Below are positions 16,202-23,842 of a stretch of DNA of 52,827 nt, piece after piece (position 1 is the stretch's first letter; every line of letters begins with the position of its first letter). The notes under the pieces are model-generated. The model was given only the letters and a program-made list of their open reading frames with translations. It did not search any database and was not told where the DNA came from. Source of the DNA: Gemmatimonadales bacterium. GTDB lineage: Bacteria; Gemmatimonadota; Gemmatimonadetes; Palauibacterales; Palauibacteraceae. The DNA is taken from NCBI GenBank assembly GCA_009840115.1, contig VXOJ01000004.1, positions 1-52,827 on the forward strand, in the 5' to 3' direction. A program made the position numbers and the translations under genes.

Positions 16202-17737
16202 ATGGCGGAGTGGGTGGGGTCGGCCTCGGTGATGTCGGCGGCGGTGATGGGACTCGACGTGCGGCCGGTGAGCGTCGAGGTGTCGCTGATCAGGGGGACG
16301 CCGATGATGCAGATCGTCGGCCTCGCGCAGAGCGCCGTGCGCGAGGGCCGCGAGCGCATCCGGGCCGCCGCGGCGCAACTGGGTCTTCACGTTCCCGGGC
16401 TGCGCATCACGGTGAACCTGGCGCCGGCGGACCTTCCCAAGACCGGGGCGGCGCTGGACCTGCCGATCATGCTCGGGATCCTGTGCGCGAAGGGGGATCT
16501 CCCTCAGGCTGCTCTCGATGGGACGCTGGCGGTGGGCGAACTCGGGCTCGACGGCTCCGTGCGTTCGATCCGGGGCGCCCTTCCGATCGCTCTCTTCGCG
16601 GCCGCGAACCGTCGCGTCGCGCGCCTTCTGCTGCCGGCGGCGAACCTGCGTGAAGCGTCGGCGGCGGAAGGGATCGTGCTGGGTGGCTCGGAGTCGCTGA
16701 CCCACATTCTCGCTGCCCTGAACGGTGAGATTCCGCTGCGCGCCCCCTTGACGCTGCTCTCGCCGTCCGGCGGGCCGCCGGACGGCCGCGCGCGGGAGGA
16801 GGACGGGTTCGACCTGTCGGCCGTGAAGGGGCAGCCCGCCGCCAAGCGGGCGCTGGAGGTCGCCGCCGCCGGCGGGCACAACCTCCTCCTCTCGGGTTGC
16901 CCGGGTGCGGGGAAGACGAGCCTCGCGCGCTGCCTCCCCGGTCTACTCCCGGCTCTCGACGTCAGGGAGGCCGTGGACCTGACGGTGATCCACAGCGTCG
17001 CCGGCCTCCTCGCCGATGGCTCGGGACTCAAGCGCGCCCGACCCTTCCGCGCGCCGCACCATTCCATCAGCGAGGCCGGGCTCATCGGCGGCGGGACCCG
17101 TCCGCGGCCGGGCGAGGTGTCGCTCGCCCATCACGGCGTGCTCTTCCTCGATGAGCTCCCGGAGTTCGGGCGCCGTACGCTGGAGGCGCTGCGCCAGCCG
17201 ATCGAGGAGGGACAGGTGCGGATCGTCCGCGCGGCCGGGTCGGCCAGCTTTCCCGCCGAGTTCACGCTCGTGGCCGCGATGAACCCCTGTCCGTGCGGCT
17301 TCCTCGGCGTGCCGGGCCGCTGCCGCTGCCTCGAGGAAACCGTGCGGCGCTACCGCCGCCGGGTCAGCGGACCGCTCCTCGACCGGATCGACATGCTCGT
17401 CGATGTTCCGGCCGTGCGCTGGGAGCAGCTTGCGGACGCGGTGTCCGGCGAGACGAGCGCGGTGGTGCGGGCCCGGGTGTCGAGGGCCCGCGCCCGCGCC
17501 GAACGCCGCCACGGAACGGTCAACGCGCGGATCCCGCCGGTCCGTCTCGAGGAGGCGTGCCGGATCGACCGCGGCGGCTGTTCGCTCCTGAGGAAGGCCG
17601 TGACGCATCTGGGCTTGACCGCCCGCGGCTACCACCGCGCGCTTCGCGTCGCCCGAACCATCGCGGACCTCGAGGGACGGGGCGACGTAGCCGAGGACCA
17701 CGTCGCCGAAGCGATCCGCTTCCGCGGACCCTCCTAG
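16202..17737 (+). CDS. comM: YifB/ComM-family Mg-chelatase-like AAA+ ATPase
   Basis: The product has 511 aa. The N-terminal ChlI-like domain (residues 15-160, EVSLIRGTPMMQIVGLAQSAV... RIRAAAAQLGL) is followed by the Mg_chelatase AAA+ core with Walker A GCPGAGKT (232-239), the FRAPHHSISEAGLIGGG block, Walker B GVLFLDELPEF and sensor NPCPCGFLG. A C-terminal helical domain closes it (LTARGYHRALRVARTIADL). ComM is a hexameric helicase promoting branch migration during natural transformation; in non-competent bacteria its role is unclear. Its TAG stop shares the palindrome CTAG (17734-17737) with the convergent pabA-like gene. Confidence 0.93.
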   Translation: MAEWVGSASVMSAAVMGLDVRPVSVEVSLIRGTPMMQIVGLAQSAVREGRERIRAAAAQLGLHVPGLRITVNLAPADLPKTGAALDLPIMLGILCAKGDLPQAALDGTLAVGELGLDGSVRSIRGALPIALFAAANRRVARLLLPAANLREASAAEGIVLGGSESLTHILAALNGEIPLRAPLTLLSPSGGPPDGRAREEDGFDLSAVKGQPAAKRALEVAAAGGHNLLLSGCPGAGKTSLARCLPGLLPALDVREAVDLTVIHSVAGLLADGSGLKRARPFRAPHHSISEAGLIGGGTRPRPGEVSLAHHGVLFLDELPEFGRRTLEALRQPIEEGQVRIVRAAGSASFPAEFTLVAAMNPCPCGFLGVPGRCRCLEETVRRYRRRVSGPLLDRIDMLVDVPAVRWEQLADAVSGETSAVVRARVSRARARAERRHGTVNARIPPVRLEEACRIDRGGCSLLRKAVTHLGLTARGYHRALRVARTIADLEGRGDVAEDHVAEAIRFRGPS

Positions 17738-18372
17738 GGCAGCGCGCCGGCCGGGAGTTCGGGGCAGCGGCCGGCTTCCACGGGCTCGGAGGCGGGAACG
17801 TCCCCCCTTCCGAGCGCGAGGAAGTTCCCGAGCAGACGCTGGCCGCCGGCCGTGAGCACGGCTTCCGGATGGAACTGCACGCCCCACACGGGCCACGACG
17901 CGTGTTCGAGCGCCATGACTTCGCCCTCGTCCGTGCGGGCCGTGACCCGGAGGCCGGCCCCCGGCTCGCCGGGATCCACGACCAGCGAATGGTAGCGGGT
18001 GACTTCGAGCGGAGAGGGGAGGCCCGCGAACAGCCCGTGCCCCCCGTGCCGGATCGCCGACAGGCGGCCGTGCATCGGGCGCGCGGCCCGGACGACGCGT
18101 CCCCCGGTCGCCGCGGCGATACACTGGTGTCCGAGGCAGACGCCCAGAATCGGGATCTCGGCGCCCACCGCCCGGACCACCTCGACGGAAGCGCCCGCTT
18201 CGGCGGGCGTACAGGGGCCGGGCGAGATGACGATGTGAGAGAAACCCTCGTCCGCCAGCGTCCCCGGATCGACGTCATCGTTGCGCCGCACCCGCACGGG
18301 CTCCCCAAGTTCCTCCAGATACCGCGCGAGGTTGAAGGCGAACGAGTCGTAGTTGTCGAGGAGGAGGATCAT
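17734..18372 (-). CDS. pabA: Class-I glutamine amidotransferase, anthranilate/aminodeoxychorismate synthase component II (TrpG/PabA)
   Basis: The product has 212 aa. The start MILLLDNYDSFAFNL is diagnostic for TrpG/PabA. The nucleophile is Cys79 in GVCLGHQ, and the catalytic His-x-Glu is in WGVQFHPEA. The HSLV block and SPGPCTPAEAG are present. It supplies ammonia from glutamine to a chorismate-using synthase (pABA for folate, or anthranilate for tryptophan). No trpE or pabB is adjacent, so one protein may serve both pathways. The start codon overlaps the thpR start (CATG, 18370-18373) and the stop overlaps the comM stop (CTAG), so this gene has no private flanking DNA. Confidence 0.9.
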   Translation of the reverse strand: MILLLDNYDSFAFNLARYLEELGEPVRVRRNDDVDPGTLADEGFSHIVISPGPCTPAEAGASVEVVRAVGAEIPILGVCLGHQCIAAATGGRVVRAARPMHGRLSAIRHGGHGLFAGLPSPLEVTRYHSLVVDPGEPGAGLRVTARTDEGEVMALEHASWPVWGVQFHPEAVLTAGGQRLLGNFLALGRGDVPASEPVEAGRCPELPAGALP

Positions 18373-18985
18373 GGCAGGCGCAGGATATGTCTCCCCCGAC
18401 GTCCGGTCGAGGCTCTTCGCGGCCGTCCTCCTCCCCGCCGCGATCCGCGCGGACCTCACGCGCGCGACCCGGGCCCTGCGGGCGCTGGAGGGCGTGCGGC
18501 CGGTGCGCGCGGAGCAACTGCACCTCACGCTGCGCTTCATCGGGGAGGTCGACCGCGGCCTCGAGACGCCGCTCGCGCGGGAGATCGCCGCCGCCACCGG
18601 GGAGCTGCCGGGCTTCCCGATGCGCCTGCGCGCCGCCGGCGTCTTCCCCTCCCACCGTCGCGCGCGCGTCCTCTGGATCGGCGTCGAGGAGACGCCCGCC
18701 CTCGCCGCGCTGCAGCGCTCCGTGGAGGAAGCGGTGGTCCGCGCCGGCGTGGCTCCCGACGCGCGCCCCTTCCGCCCGCACGTGACGGTGGGACGAATCC
18801 GCCGCCCGCCGCCGCCCGTAGGTTTGGCGGGCGCCATCGCGCGCGTCCGCTTCGAAGCCACGGTGGACGTTCGGCGCGTGTCACTGATGCGGAGCGAGCT
18901 TCTCCCCCGCGGCGCGCGGCACACGGAAGTCGCCGCCTCCCGGCTGGCGGGCGGCGCCGATGACGCCCGGCGCGCGCGGCGCTAG
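18371..18985 (+). CDS. thpR: RNA 2',3'-cyclic phosphodiesterase (2H phosphoesterase)
   Basis: The product has 204 aa. Two H-x-T motifs define the 2H family: HLT at 51-53 (LHLTLRFIG) and HVT at 137-139 (FRPHVTVGR). RLFAAVLLP near the N-terminus matches the ThpR/LigT start. The enzyme opens 2',3'-cyclic phosphates or joins tRNA halves in vitro. I place the start at ATG 18371 with GAGGAGGA immediately upstream; that ribosome site is read, on the other strand, as the first leucine codons of the amidotransferase gene. The stop TAG doubles as the first bases of a putative -10 element. Confidence 0.9.
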   Translation: MAGAGYVSPDVRSRLFAAVLLPAAIRADLTRATRALRALEGVRPVRAEQLHLTLRFIGEVDRGLETPLAREIAAATGELPGFPMRLRAAGVFPSHRRARVLWIGVEETPALAALQRSVEEAVVRAGVAPDARPFRPHVTVGRIRRPPPPVGLAGAIARVRFEATVDVRRVSLMRSELLPRGARHTEVAASRLAGGADDARRARR

Positions 18986-18988
18986 CTT
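18960..18988 (+). promoter_or_regulatory. Putative sigma70-type promoter upstream of the membrane-anchored protein gene
   Basis: ATGACG (18960-18965), a 17-bp spacer and TAGCTT (18983-18988). The -35 keeps TGAC of the consensus. The -10 starts on the thpR stop codon TAG and has the same sequence as the proposed -10 before rplM. The predicted start is ~30 nt before ATG 19025. Confidence 0.4.
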
Positions 18989-19024
18989 TTCCTCTTTCCC
19001 CGATTCCGGTCGGAGGCGGTCGAC

Positions 19025-19672
19025 ATGGGTATTTTCCGAAAGCTCTTCAAGGGCCTGGGCTTTCTCATCTTTCTTCTGATTCTGCTGATCGTCGGCTGGA
19101 TCTTTCGCGGAGACATCGAAGCGTGGCTCGCGAACGCGGGCGCGGATGAAATCGTCGTCGCGGAATCCACGCCGGAATTCGGTCCCGAGGCGGCGGCGCG
19201 GGTGGACGCGGCCCTGCGGGAGCTGGCGGCCGGCGGCGGGGCGGCCGAGACGCGGTTCACCGAGACGGAACTCCAGAGCTACGTGCGCTACCGGCTGACC
19301 TCCCTGCTGCCGGCCGGCGTCGGCGAGCCCGCCGTCGAACTGCGCGACTCGACCGTCGCCTTCACCGTCATGCTCAACTTCACGCAACTCCCGATCGCCG
19401 CGGACATGGCGTCGAGCCTGGCGAGGACGCTCGGGGATTCCGCCCGGGTCGCCGGAGAGGTCCTCCCGCGGGTGGGGGATGGCGGCGAAGGACGCCTCGA
19501 CCTCGTGAGTCTCCAGGCAGGCATCCTCCCGGTGCCCCCGATGATGCTGGGCATGGCCGCGCAGCAGCTGGGGTTGCGTGCGGACGGACGAACCGTGCTC
19601 TTCGACATCCCCGAGACCGTCGTCGACGTCCGGGTGGAAAACGAGGAGGTCGTCCTCCTCATGGATCGCTAA
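19025..19672 (+). CDS. Membrane-anchored protein of unknown function
   Basis: The product has 215 aa. A basic N-terminus and a single strongly hydrophobic helix (residues ~9-28, LGFLIFLLILLIVGWIF) anchor a periplasmic domain of about 180 residues. That domain begins with an acidic/Ala-rich helix and continues with strands (VELRDSTVAFTVMLNF..., GRLDLVSLQAGILPVPPMM..., RTVLFDIPETVVDVRVENEEVVLLMDR), in an arrangement reminiscent of lipid-binding DUF2993-like sheets. I cannot assign a family. It lies 24 nt before the aldehyde dehydrogenase gene on the same strand. Confidence 0.75.
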   Translation: MGIFRKLFKGLGFLIFLLILLIVGWIFRGDIEAWLANAGADEIVVAESTPEFGPEAAARVDAALRELAAGGGAAETRFTETELQSYVRYRLTSLLPAGVGEPAVELRDSTVAFTVMLNFTQLPIAADMASSLARTLGDSARVAGEVLPRVGDGGEGRLDLVSLQAGILPVPPMMLGMAAQQLGLRADGRTVLFDIPETVVDVRVENEEVVLLMDR

Positions 19673-19696
19673 TCCACGAGCGGAGTTCCTCCGGCC

Positions 19697-21187
19697 ATGG
19701 CTGAGAAGTTCCTCAACTACATCGCGGGCGAGTGGACCGCGCCCGCCACCGGCGAATACATCGAGAACCGGAACCCGGCGCGCACGTCGGACCTCATCGG
19801 CCTCTTCCCGGACACCGGCGCGGCGGAACTGGACGCCGCCGTCGCCTCCGCGCAGCGCGGCTTCGAGCGCTGGTCCAGGACGCCGGCCCCGGAGCGGGGT
19901 CTGGTCCTGAAGACGGCCGGGGACCTCCTCACGCGGCACAAGGAGGACCTCGCGCGCACGGCCACGCGCGAGATGGGGAAGGTGCTCGACGAAACGCGCG
20001 GCGACGTCCAGGAGGCCATCGACACGGCCTACTACGCGGCAGTCGAGGGCCGGCGCCTGTTCGGACGCACGGCGCCCTCGGAGCTGCGGAGCAAGTGGGC
20101 GATGTCGTTCCGGCGTCCGATCGGCGTGTTCGGGATCATCACCCCCTTCAACTTCCCGGTCGCGGTCCCGAGCTGGAAGATCTTTCCCGCGCTGCTGTGC
20201 GGGAACAGCATCATCTACAAGCCCTCGGAGGATGTGCCCCACAGCGCGCACCGGTTCGTGGAGATCCTGCTCGAGGCCGGCCTGCCGCCCGAGTGCGTGC
20301 AGCTGCTGCACGGCCGGGGCGAGACGATCGGGCGCGCCATCGTCGAACACCCCGGCGTCCCCGGCCTCTCCTTCACCGGATCCACGGAGACGGGCAGCCG
20401 GATCGGCGAGGTTGCCGGGCGCATGCACAAGCGTCTCTCCCTCGAGATGGGCGGCAAGAACGCGCAGATCGTCATGGCGGACGCGGACCTCGACCTCGCC
20501 CTCGAGGGCGTGCTGTGGGGCGCCTTCGGGACGACGGGACAGCGCTGCACCGCGACGAGCCGGCTCCTCGTGCAGGGCGATGTCCACGACGAGTTCGTGG
20601 AGAGGCTGTGCTACGAAGCGCGCTCCCTCCGACTCGGCGACGGGCGGGAGGCCGGCGTCGACGTGGGTCCGCTCATTCACGAGGCCGCGCGCGAGAAGTG
20701 CGAGCGCTACATCGCGATCGCCCGCGAGGAAGGAGCGACGGTGGCGACGGGGGGCGGACGGCCGGCGGAGAGCGGGCTCGCCGACGGCTGGTTCCTGGAG
20801 CCGACAGTGCTCGCCGGCGTCGACCGGGAACACCGGGCAGCGCGCGAGGAGATTTTCGGGCCGGTACTCTCCGTGATCCGCTTCGACACGATCGAGGAAG
20901 CCTTCGATATCAACAACGAAGTTCCCTACGGGCTCTCGTCGTCGATCTACACGCGGGACGTGACCGCGTCCTTCCGCGCCGTGGAGGAACTCGACAACGG
21001 GATCACCTACGTGAACGCGCCCACCATCGGCGCGGAGGCGCACCTCCCCTTCGGCGGTGTCAAAAACACGGGCAACGGGCACCGTGAAGGGGGGTGGGAA
21101 GTCTACGAGTTCTACACGGAGACGAAGGTGGCGTACGTCGATTACAGCGGCACGCTGCAGCGCGCGCAGATCGACGTCGACTGGTGA
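19697..21187 (+). CDS. NAD(P)-dependent aldehyde dehydrogenase family protein (semialdehyde type)
   Basis: The product has 496 aa, full length for the ALDH superfamily. General base Glu250 lies in LEMGGKN and nucleophile Cys284 in GQRCTATSR. The cofactor stretch ITPFNFPVAVPSWK, the FTGSTETG turn and the EEIFGPVLSVIRF block are intact. The middle (GRTAPSELRSKWAMSFRRPIGVFG) and end (HLPFGGVKNTGNGHREGG) resemble piperideine-6-carboxylate or alpha-ketoglutarate-semialdehyde dehydrogenases of the ALDH7 side, but the substrate cannot be fixed from sequence alone. No degradative operon surrounds it. Confidence 0.88.
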   Translation: MAEKFLNYIAGEWTAPATGEYIENRNPARTSDLIGLFPDTGAAELDAAVASAQRGFERWSRTPAPERGLVLKTAGDLLTRHKEDLARTATREMGKVLDETRGDVQEAIDTAYYAAVEGRRLFGRTAPSELRSKWAMSFRRPIGVFGIITPFNFPVAVPSWKIFPALLCGNSIIYKPSEDVPHSAHRFVEILLEAGLPPECVQLLHGRGETIGRAIVEHPGVPGLSFTGSTETGSRIGEVAGRMHKRLSLEMGGKNAQIVMADADLDLALEGVLWGAFGTTGQRCTATSRLLVQGDVHDEFVERLCYEARSLRLGDGREAGVDVGPLIHEAAREKCERYIAIAREEGATVATGGGRPAESGLADGWFLEPTVLAGVDREHRAAREEIFGPVLSVIRFDTIEEAFDINNEVPYGLSSSIYTRDVTASFRAVEELDNGITYVNAPTIGAEAHLPFGGVKNTGNGHREGGWEVYEFYTETKVAYVDYSGTLQRAQIDVDW

Positions 21188-21276
21188 GGCAGGGAGGTGA
21201 GACCCCGTTGAGGTTCCCCATACATCCTGGTGTGGGTGAAGGCCGATCGCCGGGTTGAGGAGACAGGGAGGATGGG

Positions 21277-22050
21277 ATGAAGAAACGACCGACTGAGAAA
21301 ACCGTCCGCAGGTTTCGCGCGCCCACGGTCCGGGCGCGGCGCGGTCGCGACGCATCCGTCGGCCGGTGGATGTGGGAGTGGACGAAGTCCATTTTCGTCG
21401 CCCTCATCCTGTTTCTCTTCATCCGGACCTTCGTCGTCGAGGCCTTCCAGATCCCGACCGCCTCCATGGAGAACACGCTCCTGATCGGCGACTTCCTCCT
21501 CGTCAACAAGATGGTGTACGGGGCCGAAATCCCCGGTACCGACCTCGAGCTTCCCGCGTTCGGCGAGCCTTCGCGCGGCGACGTCATTGTGTTCGAGCCG
21601 CCCGAGTCCGCCGAACAGCCCCCGCGCACGAACTACGTGAAGCGGATCGTCGGGATGCCGGGAGATACGCTGCGCATGCGGCGGGGGAGGCTCTTCGTGA
21701 GCGGGGTTCCGTTCGAGGAACCCTACGTGAAGGCCGCGTCGAACTTCCCCGATGCACCGAGCCCGAAGTTCGCGTGGCAGCGCCCGTTCCTGACCGATGG
21801 CGCGCGCCGCTCCGGGGCCATGGCGACGCGGAACAACTGGGGGCCTCTCGTCGTGCCGGAGGACAGCTACTTCGTCATGGGCGACAACCGGTCGAACTCC
21901 GAGGATTCCCGCTACTGGGGCTTCGTGCCCCGGGATGCGATCCGGGGGCGGCCCTTCCTCGTGTACTATTCGTACGCTCGCGAGCCGCAGGGCCCCTGGG
22001 CCTGGCTCACGGAGATTCGCTGGGGCCGGATTCTGCGCGGCGTCGACTGA
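21277..22050 (+). CDS. lepB: Signal peptidase I
   Basis: This 257-aa membrane protease cleaves signal peptides of exported proteins. An N-terminal helix (IFVALILFLFIRTFVVEAF) is followed by the catalytic serine Ser63 in PTASMENTLLIGDFLLVNK and the general-base lysine Lys122 in NYVKRIVGMPGDTLR. The GDNRSNSEDSRYWGFV box is at the end. Only one N-terminal TM is evident, as in many non-enterobacterial enzymes. The basic leader (KKRPTEKTVRRFRAPTVRARRGRD) precedes the TM. A sigma-factor gene starts 12 nt downstream. Confidence 0.95.
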   Translation: MKKRPTEKTVRRFRAPTVRARRGRDASVGRWMWEWTKSIFVALILFLFIRTFVVEAFQIPTASMENTLLIGDFLLVNKMVYGAEIPGTDLELPAFGEPSRGDVIVFEPPESAEQPPRTNYVKRIVGMPGDTLRMRRGRLFVSGVPFEEPYVKAASNFPDAPSPKFAWQRPFLTDGARRSGAMATRNNWGPLVVPEDSYFVMGDNRSNSEDSRYWGFVPRDAIRGRPFLVYYSYAREPQGPWAWLTEIRWGRILRGVD

Positions 22051-22062
22051 GGTCGACCCGGC

Positions 22063-22878
22063 ATGGTCCGCATCTTCGAACGCTACCTCGCGGACATCGG
22101 TCGCGAGACGCTGCTCGACGCGCAGGCCGAAGTGGAACTGGCGCGGCGGAGTCGGGCCGGCGACCAGGCGGCGCGCGTGCGGCTCGTGAACGCGAACCTC
22201 CGCTTCGTCGTGTCCATGGCGCGCGGCTACCGGGGCCGTGGCGTCCCGCTGGCCGACCTCGTGAACGAGGGGAACCTGGGGCTCATGCGCGCCGCGGACC
22301 GCTTCGATCCGGAGCGCGGCGTCCGTTTCATCAGCTACGCGCACTACTGGGTCCGGCGGGCCATGACGCAGGCCATCGCCGACCACGCCGATCATCGGCT
22401 CCCCGGCGAACCGGCCGCGCACCGCTTTTCCCTCGACGAGATGGCCCCGGGGGGCGCCTGCACGTTCGAGGAACTGCTGCCCGACGATCAGGCGCCCGAG
22501 CCCGGAGCCGGGCTGATTCGCGAGCGGCTGCACGACGCCATCCAGGCGAGCCTGGCCGACCTTCCTCCGCTCGAGTCGGAGGTGGTGCGCCGCTACTTCG
22601 GTCTGGGCTACGAGCGGCCGCAGACGCCGGCCGAGATCTCGGCGGCCCTCGACGTGTCGCAGGAACGGACGCGCCATCTCCGGGAGCGCGGCCTTTCGCG
22701 GTTGCGCGCGGGCGCCGAACGGTCCGGGCTCGTGCGCTTCGTCAACGATGGCGCGCCCGGGGCCGGAAGCGCCTCGCGCCGCGCCCCGCCGACCTCCCGT
22801 CCCGCGCGCGAAGCCGCGCCTTCCGTCGCGGAAGCTGCGCCTTCCGTCGCGATTGACTTCATGCGAGGCTCTGAATAG
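22063..22878 (+). CDS. RpoD-like sigma factor, divergent (group 2/alternative)
   Basis: The product has 271 aa. Region 1.2 (RYLADIGRETLLDAQAEVELARR), region 2 (NLRFVVSMARGYRGRGVPLADLVNEGNLGLMRAADRF plus the RFISYAHYWVRRAMTQAIADH melting helix), a short region 3 and region 4 (ESEVVRRYFGL... DVSQERTRHLRERGLSRLR) are present. Region 1.1 is absent. The usual WWIRQAI is YWVRRAM, and VRLP is HRLP, so promoter melting may differ from the housekeeping factor. A ~50-residue Ala/Pro/Arg tail follows region 4 and carries a perfect peptide duplication (AAPSVAEAAPSVA). It is close to lepB and followed by the rplM promoter region. Confidence 0.83.
   Translation: MVRIFERYLADIGRETLLDAQAEVELARRSRAGDQAARVRLVNANLRFVVSMARGYRGRGVPLADLVNEGNLGLMRAADRFDPERGVRFISYAHYWVRRAMTQAIADHADHRLPGEPAAHRFSLDEMAPGGACTFEELLPDDQAPEPGAGLIRERLHDAIQASLADLPPLESEVVRRYFGLGYERPQTPAEISAALDVSQERTRHLRERGLSRLRAGAERSGLVRFVNDGAPGAGSASRRAPPTSRPAREAAPSVAEAAPSVAIDFMRGSE
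22810..22851. repeat. Two tandem 21-bp repeats in the sigma-factor 3' end
   Basis: GAAGCCGCGCCTTCCGTCGCG (22810-22830, a 21-mer) is repeated with one substitution (C to T at the sixth base) at 22831-22851. Each unit is a multiple of three and encodes Glu-Ala-Ala-Pro-Ser-Val-Ala, so the duplication keeps frame. Each unit also contains the palindromic core CTTCCG/CGGAAG across the junction. Confidence 0.85.
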
Positions 22879-22881
22879 CTT
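22853..22881 (+). promoter_or_regulatory. Putative sigma70-type promoter for the rplM operon
   Basis: TTGACT (22853-22858), a 17-bp spacer and TAGCTT (22876-22881). The -35 matches five of six consensus bases. The -10 begins with the TAG stop codon of the sigma-factor gene. The predicted transcript starts near 22888, giving a ~60-nt leader before rplM. Confidence 0.55.
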
Positions 22882-22911
22882 CACGGGCTATCATTTTCAC
22901 GCGCTCGGCAT

Positions 22912-22934
22912 CCGTCCCGCCGGGCGGTTTTTTT
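22912..22934 (+). terminator. Hairpin plus T7 in the rplM leader (terminator or attenuator)
   Basis: CCGTCC (22912-22917) pairs with GGGCGG (22922-22927), allowing one U-G pair, around the 4-nt loop CGCC. Seven T residues follow (22928-22934). It ends 16 nt before the rplM ATG, downstream of the proposed promoter. It can end transcripts from lepB/sigma, and because the rplM transcript also crosses it, it may attenuate ribosomal-protein expression. Confidence 0.55.
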
Positions 22935-22950
22935 GAGGTGGGCAGAACGA

Positions 22951-23388
22951 ATGAAGACGTACTCGGTGAAGGCGCGGGAGATCGAACGGGACTGGTACGT
23001 GGTCGACGCCGCGGATCAGGTTCTCGGCCGTCTCGCGACGCGGATCGCGTCCGTCCTTCGCGGCAAGCACAAGCCGATCTACAGCACGCACCTCGACACC
23101 GGCGACTACGTCGTCGTGGTGAACGCGGAGCGCGTGCGGCTGACCGGGAAGAAGGCGGATCAGAAGGAGTACTTCCGACATTCCGGCTACATGGGCGGAG
23201 AGCGCTTCATCCCCTTCCGGCGCATGCTCGACCGACACCCCGACCGGGTGATCAAGCTGGCCGTGAAGGGCATGCTGCCGAAGAACACGCTCGGCCGGCA
23301 GATGCTCGGAAAGTTGAGGGTGTACGCGGGGCCGGAACATCCGCACGCGCCTCAGCACCCCCGCCCCTTCGACACGATCGCGGAATAG
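22951..23388 (+). CDS. rplM: 50S ribosomal protein L13
   Basis: The product has 145 aa. It starts [19 protein letters not shown], with the universal L13 blocks [31 protein letters not shown] and [10 protein letters not shown], and the C-terminal [15 protein letters not shown] and [14 protein letters not shown]. It is an early-assembly protein of the large subunit. The start is ATG 22951 after GAGGTGGGCAG; the longer frame from 22933 adds six unconserved residues and would begin inside the T-tract. rpsI follows 36 nt downstream, the near-universal L13-S9 pair. Confidence 0.97.
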   Translation: MKTYSVKAREIERDWYVVDAADQVLGRLATRIASVLRGKHKPIYSTHLDTGDYVVVVNAERVRLTGKKADQKEYFRHSGYMGGERFIPFRRMLDRHPDRVIKLAVKGMLPKNTLGRQMLGKLRVYAGPEHPHAPQHPRPFDTIAE

Positions 23389-23424
23389 CGACAGCGCGCA
23401 CAGGGACTGCCAGGGAGACGAGAG

Positions 23425-23820
23425 TTGGCGGAAACGGAACAGGTCCAGTCGGTCGGACGCCGGAAGAAGTCGGTGTCCCGCATCACGATGAAGCGTGGCG
23501 TGGGCGTCGTAAACGTGAATGGCCGGGCGTTCGAGGAGTATTTCACGATCCCGCGGCACCGTTCGCTCGTCGCGGCGCCCCTCGATGTCACCGGGACGCG
23601 AGCGTCGTACGACATCGCGGTCCGCGTGCGCGGCGGGGGGATCACGGGCCAGGCGGAGGCCACGCGCCTGGGCATCGCGCGCGCACTCCTCGCGATGGAT
23701 GAAGACCGCCGGCGGACCTTGCGGTCTCACGGCATGCTGACCCGCGATCCGCGCATCGTCGAGCGGAAGAAGCCGGGTCGTCCCAAGGCGCGCAAGCGCT
23801 TCCAGTTCTCCAAACGATAG
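23425..23820 (+). CDS. rpsI: 30S ribosomal protein S9
   Basis: The product has 131 aa with a TTG start at 23425 after GGGAGACGAG. The stretches SVGRRKKSVSRITMKRG, GVVNVNGRAFEEYF and VRGGGITGQAEATRLGIARAL, and the invariant tail KARKRFQFSKR, are present. That tail reaches the P-site tRNA in the ribosome. All conserved features are intact, so the non-ATG start probably sets translation level rather than indicating decay. Confidence 0.97.
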   Translation: MAETEQVQSVGRRKKSVSRITMKRGVGVVNVNGRAFEEYFTIPRHRSLVAAPLDVTGTRASYDIAVRVRGGGITGQAEATRLGIARALLAMDEDRRRTLRSHGMLTRDPRIVERKKPGRPKARKRFQFSKR

Positions 23821-23842
23821 CGGAAGGCGGATAGCCGAACGC

